35,700 nt of DNA. Origin: CAYFZR01 sp964347835 [NCBI: uncultured archaeon]. GTDB taxonomy: Archaea; CAYFZR01. Shown in pieces: positions 30,565 to 35,700 of this stretch (positions within the stretch are counted from its first letter, which is position 1; every line of letters begins with the position of its first letter). Made by a program: the position numbers and the translations under genes. The DNA is taken from contig CAYFZR010000082.1 in assembly GCA_964347835.1 (NCBI GenBank), positions 1 through 35,700 on the forward strand, read 5' to 3'. The notes below the pieces were generated by a model. That model ran no database searches, was not told the DNA's origin, and worked only from the letters and a program-made list of their open reading frames with translations.

Positions 30565-30851
30565 CTAAATGTCCTTTTTGTAATTCTCCCCTGTTAAAAG
30601 AGACGCGTGAGATCTCTAAAGGGGTTTTTGCCGAAGTAGAGGTATGTCCGAAATGTAGCGATGAATGGATAGATGAAAAAGAACATGATCGTTTGGTGGA
30701 CTTATTCAAGAGAAAGGCGTTTGACCTGAGTGGAAGTATCGCTGTTAGGATACCAAAAGAGATTGCCGACTTACTTTCAATAAAAGAAGGCACAGAGGTA
30801 AGTTTTTCGGTGAAAGATGACAAGATAATTATTTCGAAGAGAAAGTCGTGA
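30561..30851 (+). CDS. YgiT-type zinc finger plus SpoVT/AbrB antitoxin
   Basis: 96 residues from the ATG at 30561, which has a ggaggaag site. The N-terminal zinc finger (TKCPFCNSPLL ... VEVCPKCSDEW) is of the YgiT/MqsA type; the C-terminal part (AVRIPKEIADLLSIKEGTEVSFSVKDDKIIISKR) is an AbrB-type DNA-binding swapped-hairpin domain. This matches antitoxins that bind the toxin through the zinc finger and the promoter through the other domain. Second gene of a toxin-antitoxin pair with a four-base overlap. Confidence 0.88.
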   Translation: MTKCPFCNSPLLKETREISKGVFAEVEVCPKCSDEWIDEKEHDRLVDLFKRKAFDLSGSIAVRIPKEIADLLSIKEGTEVSFSVKDDKIIISKRKS

Positions 30852-30863
30852 ATTAATTTCAGA

Positions 30864-30916
30864 TCAAGGATACACTGCATGGGCGTATTGATTATGCACC
30901 AACCATAATCTTTTTG
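30864..30916 (+). repeat. Direct repeat, copy B (orphan copy of the TctA-like gene end)
   Basis: 53 bases that repeat the end of the TctA-like gene, in no reading frame of its own. It lies 12 bases after the antitoxin stop and 27 bases before the next gene. Just after copy B and about 45 bases after copy A the shared word aaatagtatta occurs again, so the similarity between the two flanks extends beyond the main repeat. Confidence 0.9.
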
Positions 30917-30943
30917 TTCTAAAATAGTATTAGGAGTTACGGT

Positions 30944-31615
30944 ATGAAAATCATTGAATATCGAATTAATCAGGCGAGAAAATTATTGGAAAGTTGTAGG
31001 TTGAATGCGTCCATAAAAGTCCCTGGAAAACCAAAAGGAAACGTAGAAATTCGAGTAATAAGGGATTTAATTCAAGATTTGATCGAGATTGAAGAGTTGT
31101 TGAGAATTAAGATACCGTTGGAAGAAATAGAAGGAGAATACGCAGAATTTACCATAAGCACGCTCTTAGATATGAGAGGAAAACTCGACAATATGTTAGC
31201 AGGTTTTGGTGTTGAGGGAGTTAAGGCTCCCGAGAAAGAGATAGACCTGAATGAAAAGATGGCTGATAAGATTATCATATTGATGAGATCAAGCGATAGA
31301 AAGAAATTAAGCGATCATATAGATGCAAGGAGAATCATAGCAACCGGCACTCCTCTGTTTATAGAAGATATGCGCGCTTTAAAACCGGATTTACCCGATT
31401 CTGCTATCAAAGGTATAGAAAAGAAAATTGAAGGAGTGAAAAGGGAAATAGAGAATAAAATAAACGAATTCAGTATAGAAGAGATAATAGTGCTGATGGA
31501 AGATGGTGACAAGTACTTAGAAAAGGCTAAAGACCTGTATGAAAATGTCAGGGTTGTAACATGCGAAAAGATCTCAGATTTAAGCAGATCAGAGCTCTCG
31601 GAGATAATAGGATGA
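30944..31615 (+). CDS. DUF2100-like protein of unknown function
   Basis: 223 residues, soluble and mostly helical. The layout RINQARKLLES at the N-terminus, VIRDLIQDLIEIEELL, KLDNMLAGFGV, and the later block RRIIATGTPLFIEDMRALKPDLPDSAIKGIEKKI resembles the methanogen-associated DUF2100 family; this is from memory of the family pattern. Function unknown. ATG with a taggag site. The stop overlaps pncB (ATGA), so the two genes are co-translated. A role near NAD metabolism is only a neighbour-based guess. Confidence 0.65.
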   Translation: MKIIEYRINQARKLLESCRLNASIKVPGKPKGNVEIRVIRDLIQDLIEIEELLRIKIPLEEIEGEYAEFTISTLLDMRGKLDNMLAGFGVEGVKAPEKEIDLNEKMADKIIILMRSSDRKKLSDHIDARRIIATGTPLFIEDMRALKPDLPDSAIKGIEKKIEGVKREIENKINEFSIEEIIVLMEDGDKYLEKAKDLYENVRVVTCEKISDLSRSELSEIIG

Positions 31616-32790
31616 AAGAGAAGAATTTTCATGTTGCTTCTTTCGACGAGATTAAATCTGGAGATACTGCCGACATATACTTTCCAAGGTGTAAAGAGAT
31701 CTTAGAGAAATACGAAAAATGCGATAAGATAGTTGTCGCCGATGTTACAACAACTTCATTCCCATTTAACTGGAAATGGGCGATTTTTGCCGGGTTAGAA
31801 GAAATTTTAATCCTTTTTCAGGACATTGATTGCGACATATACACCATGGAAGAGGGAACAGTATTTTATCCCCATCAGCCAGTTATGGAGATAGAGGGTA
31901 AATACTGTGACTTTAGCGTATTAGAAACGGCTCTTTTAGGACTAATATGCCAGTCATCCGGGATTGCAACCAGAGCCGCTAGATGCAAGATAGCAGCAAA
32001 GGACAAGCCTATTTACAGTTTCGGCATAAGAAGAGCTCATCCTTCTATTTCTCCCATGGTAGACAGATCAGCCTACATCGGAGGTTGTGATGGTGTATCA
32101 GGAATATCTGGGGCTAAATTGATGGGTATCGAGCCCGTGGGTACTATGGCTCATGCTTACATAATTCTTATGGACTCCCAAGAAGAAGCATGGATTGCCT
32201 TCGATAAAGCCATGCCTGAAAAAGTACCGAGAATAGCGCTAACTGATACGTACTTCGACGAGAAGATTGAGTCTATAATGGCAGCGGAGAGTTTGAAGGA
32301 TAAACTGCTTGCTGTAAGACTGGATACTCCCGGAAGTAGGAGGGGAGATTTCCGCAGTATAATCGAGGAAGTCAGATGGGAACTGGACATAAGAGGTTTT
32401 GAAGAAGTTAAAATATTCGTCTCTGGAGGGATTGACGAATTCAAAATTCAGAATCTCAGGGATATAGCCGACTCTTTTGGAGTAGGAACTTCTATTAGTG
32501 GATCCCCCCCCATAGACTATGCAATGGATATTATCGAGGTAGAAAATATTCCCTGCGCGAAAAGAGGAAAATATGGAGGTAAAAAACAGGTTTTCAGATG
32601 CAATAAATGCAACTCTGATATTCTAGCCTATAGAAAAAATGAAAAAGAAAAAACCTGTAAATGCGGAGGGACTGCTTATCCTTTACTTAAAAAAGTTCTG
32701 GAAAAAGGAGAGATAATCTTAGACCTGCCAAGCCCTGAAGAAATAAGAACTAAAGTTTTATCCCAAATATCTAGACTAACCTTGGAGTAA
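31612..32790 (+). CDS. pncB: Nicotinate phosphoribosyltransferase
   Basis: 392 residues from the ATG at 31612 (overlapping the previous stop; an ATG at 31561 would lie deep in that gene). NFHVASFDEIKSGDTADIYFPR, YCDFSVLETALLGLICQSSGIATRAARCK, SFGIRRAHPSISPMVDRSAYIGGCDGVSG, LDTPGSRRGDF and VSGGIDEFKI are typical of archaeal NAPRTase; the C-terminus adds a zinc-ribbon-like piece (CNKCNS ... CKCGG). It makes nicotinate mononucleotide for NAD salvage. Coupled to the DUF2100-like gene. Confidence 0.93.
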   Translation: MKEKNFHVASFDEIKSGDTADIYFPRCKEILEKYEKCDKIVVADVTTTSFPFNWKWAIFAGLEEILILFQDIDCDIYTMEEGTVFYPHQPVMEIEGKYCDFSVLETALLGLICQSSGIATRAARCKIAAKDKPIYSFGIRRAHPSISPMVDRSAYIGGCDGVSGISGAKLMGIEPVGTMAHAYIILMDSQEEAWIAFDKAMPEKVPRIALTDTYFDEKIESIMAAESLKDKLLAVRLDTPGSRRGDFRSIIEEVRWELDIRGFEEVKIFVSGGIDEFKIQNLRDIADSFGVGTSISGSPPIDYAMDIIEVENIPCAKRGKYGGKKQVFRCNKCNSDILAYRKNEKEKTCKCGGTAYPLLKKVLEKGEIILDLPSPEEIRTKVLSQISRLTLE

Positions 32791-32795
32791 TATTC

Positions 32796-33500
32796 GTGAT
32801 ATCAAGAGTGATGTTTGGAACGAGTCCGATGATAGGCGCAGGACAGTTCGGTATGCGCTCATTACTCTACTATCAGAAGTTCTACAGCAATCCAAAAAAT
32901 ATGACAACCCTATTTAAAAATTCAATCGATAGAGGATTTCCAGATTTCCAACTCATTGCATTACCGAGGATTGTAAACTCTTTATTAGAGTTGAAGGACG
33001 ATTATGAGTTTAGAGTCCTAGGAACAGTTGATTTAGAAGACTTTGAAAGCGAAATAAGTTTGATGAATGAGATAGAGGCTTATGGTTGCGCTATTCACGC
33101 AAGCAAAGCCGAGCTAATGGGCGCTGATTTAAGTGACAAATTGGAGAAAATAAAAGAAAATGATATGAAGAGCGGTCTAGCATTACATTACCCTCATAAG
33201 ACAATGCCCAAATTAGATAATTTAGATTTTGATTTCTATCTCTTGCCTCTTAACAAAAGCGGAGAGTTCATGGGGGATTTTAAAAAGACGTTATCTCTCA
33301 TAGAAGATACCAACAAAAAGGTAGTCTCAATTAAACCTCTTGCTGCGGGAAAGATAAAGCCTGAAGAGGCCTTTGAATTTATATTTGAGTACGCAGAAGG
33401 AGTTACAGTCGGAATAGCAAATGAAAATGAACTCATAAGCCTTGAAATAGCAAAAAATTTTGCAGAAAAAAAGTTTGGCTCAGTCTTCATAGATTTTTAA
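32796..33500 (+). CDS. TIM-barrel protein distantly related to aldo/keto reductases
   Basis: 234 residues. MFGTSPMIGAGQFG at the start, repeated beta-alpha units and a C-terminal VVSIKPLAAGKIKPEEAFEF ... VTVGIANENELISLEIA resemble the end of the aldo/keto reductase barrel. The usual catalytic Asp-Tyr-Lys-His set is not evident, so it is probably a divergent, possibly non-reductase, family. GTG start with a ggag site nine bases upstream, five bases after pncB. Overlaps the convergent membrane-protein gene by 21 bases. Confidence 0.65.
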   Translation: MISRVMFGTSPMIGAGQFGMRSLLYYQKFYSNPKNMTTLFKNSIDRGFPDFQLIALPRIVNSLLELKDDYEFRVLGTVDLEDFESEISLMNEIEAYGCAIHASKAELMGADLSDKLEKIKENDMKSGLALHYPHKTMPKLDNLDFDFYLLPLNKSGEFMGDFKKTLSLIEDTNKKVVSIKPLAAGKIKPEEAFEFIFEYAEGVTVGIANENELISLEIAKNFAEKKFGSVFIDF

Positions 33501-33956
33501 TTTAGGTCTTATTTTGAATCGCCAGTATAAAAAATGGATAATCATCTTAACACCTGTTCCAAAAAGGAAAAGCGCTAGGATACTTCTAAGGGGAAAGAGT
33601 CTCAGGTTAAAGAAAACAAATAAGGTAGAAATTGATAGTATGGGGTAGAATAGTATGTTGTACCTTTCCTTAAAAGCAACAATCATATCCAATTTAAGTC
33701 TTCTAGGGTAGAGACTCTTGAAGGATTTAGAATATACTTCGGGCTCCATCTTCAGAATTCCATGTATTCTTTTGGCTCCGTTTACCCCGAATACACCGCC
33801 AAGAAGGGCAAAATATATAATGATGGCAGGACTCTTCAATCCGAGTATAGTTGCCATCAAAATCATTGTGAATCCTAATATGGGTGCAACAATTAACTTC
33901 CTTTCTACTTCGTATAACGCAAGTTCAAGATCAGAGGCTATTTCATCTTTATTTAT
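33480..33956 (-). CDS. Membrane protein, 158 residues (apparent ATA start)
   Basis: Four hydrophobic helices. The frame opened by the ATG at 33866 starts in the middle of the first helix; upstream in frame are 30 more sensible codons (INKDEIASDLELALYEVERK, LIVAPILGFT) that make an amphipathic helix and complete the first membrane segment. Between an in-frame TAG and these codons there is no ATG, GTG or TTG; an ATA at 33956 lies eight bases after a perfect AGGAGG. Function unrecognised. It lies between the TIM-barrel gene and a ModE-type regulator on the reverse strand. Confidence 0.65.
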   Translation of the reverse strand: MNKDEIASDLELALYEVERKLIVAPILGFTMILMATILGLKSPAIIIYFALLGGVFGVNGAKRIHGILKMEPEVYSKSFKSLYPRRLKLDMIVAFKERYNILFYPILSISTLFVFFNLRLFPLRSILALFLFGTGVKMIIHFLYWRFKIRPKLKIYED

Positions 33957-33989
33957 CTTCCAATCCTCCTAGATCTGCGAAGTCAAAAA

Positions 33990-34544
33990 TCACTCCTTTC
34001 CCACCAAAACTTCTGTAGCCTTTATTATTGCTTCTACTTTGTCTCCAGGTTTTATTTTAAGCTCTTCTACAGCCTCCCTAGTTATAACGGCAGTTATTAT
34101 GGTAGGAGTTTTTATCTCAATCTTTACCGCAGCAGTAACATCTTCTTTTTTGACATCCTTAACAGTGCCTTCTAATCTATTTCTAGCACTTATCTTCAAT
34201 CCACAAGCCTCCCAATAATGTTCATCTTCCAAAATCCTATCCAAAAAAATCCTATACTTCCTGTACTCCTTCAAAAGTTCCTTTCCAAAATCTGTGAGTT
34301 CAGTCCCCCCTCCTCCATAAGCGCCTCCACGGTAGGTTTTTACTACAGGAGTGCCTAATTTATCTTCTAATTTTGATAAATATCCCCAAGCATGGCGATA
34401 AGAAATATTAAGTGATTTTGCACTCTTTGAGAGAGAGCCTGTTTTCTCTATACTCTCGAGCAATCTTGCTATTCCCTCTCCCATTACTGAAATGTGATCA
34501 GAGGATAACCAGAGTTTTGTCTTCGGTTGCAGTTTATCTGGCAT
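33990..34544 (-). CDS. modE: ModE-type molybdate/tungstate-responsive regulator
   Basis: 184 residues. The N-terminal winged helix (GEGIARLLESIEKTGSLSKSAKSLNISYRHAWGYLSKLEDKLGTPVVKTYRGGAYGGGGTELTDFGKELL) is the LysR-like ModE DNA-binding domain. Residues ~118-184 form one Mop/TOBE oxyanion-binding domain (SARNRLEGTVKDVKKEDVTAAVKIEI...). Divergent from the tungstate-binding TupA gene with a dyad in between, so it very likely controls tungstate uptake. Mtd-containing C1 pathways often include tungsten or molybdenum formylmethanofuran dehydrogenase, which would need this uptake. Confidence 0.93.
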   Translation of the reverse strand: MPDKLQPKTKLWLSSDHISVMGEGIARLLESIEKTGSLSKSAKSLNISYRHAWGYLSKLEDKLGTPVVKTYRGGAYGGGGTELTDFGKELLKEYRKYRIFLDRILEDEHYWEACGLKISARNRLEGTVKDVKKEDVTAAVKIEIKTPTIITAVITREAVEELKIKPGDKVEAIIKATEVLVGKE

Positions 34545-34589
34545 AGAATTCCTTCCATTTCTGTAGAAACCCTTAAATAATAAAATGTA

Positions 34590-34615
34590 ACGATATGCAC
34601 ATATAAACCTATCGT
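34590..34615. promoter_or_regulatory. Dyad in the modE-tupA divergent promoter, likely ModE operator
   Basis: ACGATA (34590-34595) and TATCGT (34610-34615) form an inverted repeat with a 14-base AT-rich spacer that includes a TATA-like catataaa for tupA. ModE operators are dyads with ATCG-type half-sites around an AT-rich centre. Binding here would cover the TATA element and shut off tupA when the oxyanion is plentiful. Confidence 0.5.
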
Positions 34616-34629
34616 AAAAAAGTGATTTT

Positions 34630-35604
34630 ATGAATGGTCACAAAATTCTGGCCGGAATATTTTCAATATTTTTAATGTTAGGGTGTACTGCTCCTCCTCA
34701 GGAGACAGCCAAAGTTAAAGAAAAGCTGGTCGTATCAACAACTACAAGCCTGTTTGACACAGGACTATTGGACGATTTAAAGGATAAATTCGAGAATAAG
34801 TATGATATTGATCTCTATTTCATATCTGTAGGGACAGGATTAGCCTTGCAGCACGCAAGAAGAGGAGATGCTGATATCGTTCTGGTGCATGCTCCCTCAA
34901 AAGAATTGTCCTTCATGGAAGATGGTGTAGTTGTAAACAGAAAAATCATAGCATACAACTTCTATGCCATTGTAGGACCCAAAGAAGATCCTGCTGGAAT
35001 AAAAGATCTCAAACCGACGGAAGCCTTTAAAAAGATAGACGAAGCCGGGAAGGCTGGAAAAGCATTATGGGTTTCCAGAGGAGATAATTCTGGGACACAT
35101 ATCAAGGAAAAAGAGCTTTGGATTGCTGTTAGTTTAGATTCTACTAGACTTAAAGATGAGCCATGGTATTTGGAATCAGGGACTGGAATGGGAAGAACTC
35201 TCCTAATAGCCAATGAGAAAGATGCATACACGCTAGCAGACATGGGTACCTACCTCAAGTACCACAGGGACGGGAATATAATGCTTGAACCTCTCGTTAC
35301 TCAGGGAAAGGAATTACTAAACGTTTACAGCGTTATGGCTGTAAATCCAAAGGTTCATCCTGATCTCAACTTCGATGGAGCTACTAAATTTGAGAAATTT
35401 CTAATATCAAACCTTACACAAGAAATTATAGGTAACTTTGAAAAAGAAAAGTACGGAAGATCTCTTTTTTATCCAGCGGTTCAAATGACGAAAGAGAACA
35501 AAAATAACGAACTAACGAGATGGATTAAAGATTACGCATACTTCAACAACACCGAGTGTCCAAAGAAATACCGTTACGGACATCATGAGTTGTATAATTA
35601 TTAA
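34630..35604 (+). CDS. tupA: Tungstate-binding lipoprotein of an ABC importer (TupA)
   Basis: 324 residues. A lipoprotein signal (ILAGIFSIFLMLGC, Cys19 as lipid site), then VVSTTTSLFDTGLLDDLKDKFENKYDIDL, the TTTS oxyanion-binding motif of TupA, GTGLALQHARRGDADIVLVHAP, SRGDNSGTH and GTGMGRTLLIANEKDAYTLADMGTYL, all typical. Captures tungstate outside the membrane for a TupBC transporter, whose genes are expected just beyond the window. Divergent from modE. Confidence 0.95.
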   Translation: MNGHKILAGIFSIFLMLGCTAPPQETAKVKEKLVVSTTTSLFDTGLLDDLKDKFENKYDIDLYFISVGTGLALQHARRGDADIVLVHAPSKELSFMEDGVVVNRKIIAYNFYAIVGPKEDPAGIKDLKPTEAFKKIDEAGKAGKALWVSRGDNSGTHIKEKELWIAVSLDSTRLKDEPWYLESGTGMGRTLLIANEKDAYTLADMGTYLKYHRDGNIMLEPLVTQGKELLNVYSVMAVNPKVHPDLNFDGATKFEKFLISNLTQEIIGNFEKEKYGRSLFYPAVQMTKENKNNELTRWIKDYAYFNNTECPKKYRYGHHELYNY

Positions 35605-35616
35605 AAAAAGTAAAAA

Positions 35617-35690
35617 GCAACGCGGCTCGTTGCATCAAAACTTTGCACAAGAATCGAGATTCTTGGCATGCCAAAAATCTATGATTTTTG
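35617..35690. repeat. Cluster of four dyads after tupA
   Basis: In 74 bases: GCAACG-CGGCT-CGTTGC (35617-35633), AAGAATC-GA-GATTCTT (35649-35664), the palindrome TTGGCATGCCAA (35663-35674) and CAAAAATC-TAT-GATTTTTG (35672-35690). Neighbouring dyads overlap by two to three bases. They could be transcript hairpins separating tupA from downstream genes, a terminator, or part of a palindromic element. Confidence 0.55.
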
Positions 35691-35700
35691 AGCATTTAGA

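Noticed and set aside
1-35700. CRISPR arrays, transposases, integrases or rRNA genes
   Set aside because: No regularly spaced repeats, no DDE or recombinase motifs in any frame and no rRNA signatures were seen.

Overview
The window is archaeal and most likely comes from a C1-metabolising (methanogen, ANME or alkane-oxidising) euryarchaeon. The marker genes are F420-dependent methylene-H4MPT dehydrogenase (mtd), a NifH-family protein close to CfbC of coenzyme F430 synthesis, an FrhB-type F420 oxidoreductase, HdrB/HdrC-like proteins, transcription factor E, Pth2, archaeal TruD, split GMP synthase (GuaAb) and PurS/PurQ/PurL. Intergenic DNA is AT-rich with archaeal TATA boxes, Shine-Dalgarno (SD) sites are common, and many neighbours overlap by 1-4 bases. 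No order or genus can be named from sequence alone.

Layout. Positions 1-5.9 kb are accessory: a truncated DUF2226 gene, gene-poor DNA with dyads and a possible structured RNA, a very small type IV pilin-like protein, a winged-helix regulator, a HEPN/MNT toxin-antitoxin pair with its own repeated operator, an acylphosphatase-domain protein and small membrane proteins. Positions 5.9-10.7 kb hold a sirtuin, a three-part DsbA-like disulfide protein, and a tightly overlapped reverse operon DUF1616-pth2-truD-secreted protein. A lone pilus/secretion ATPase follows.

The centre (12.6-19.9 kb) is the most unusual part. It holds an HdrC-like protein with an N-terminal membrane helix, an HdrB-like protein, a membrane-anchored small protein, two tandem paralogous polytopic membrane proteins with motifs MPCGR and AAASCGPSPLGG, a 47-residue membrane peptide, a NapH-type membrane ferredoxin, TFE, a ten-haem c-type cytochrome, an FrhB-like protein and Mtd. 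I read it as a candidate membrane redox system moving electrons between F420H2/C1 oxidation, an Hdr-type module and extracytoplasmic cytochromes. This is inference from gene content and order.

Next come tRNA-Lys(CTT), a coiled-coil gene coupled to the CfbC-like gene, and purine genes guaAb, purQ and purL on the reverse strand, then a photolyase with a PrxQ-like peroxiredoxin, purS and a TctA-family membrane protein. A DUF4258/YgiT-AbrB toxin-antitoxin cassette (30.3-30.85 kb) is bracketed by two copies of the last ~51 bases of the TctA-like gene. The right end has a DUF2100-like protein, nicotinate phosphoribosyltransferase, a TIM-barrel protein, a membrane protein, a ModE-type regulator and a divergent tungstate-binding lipoprotein TupA.

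Across the window, four genes (acylphosphatase-like, PurQ, DUF4258, a membrane protein) make full-length proteins only if translation starts at ATT or ATA, each with a plausible ribosome binding site.
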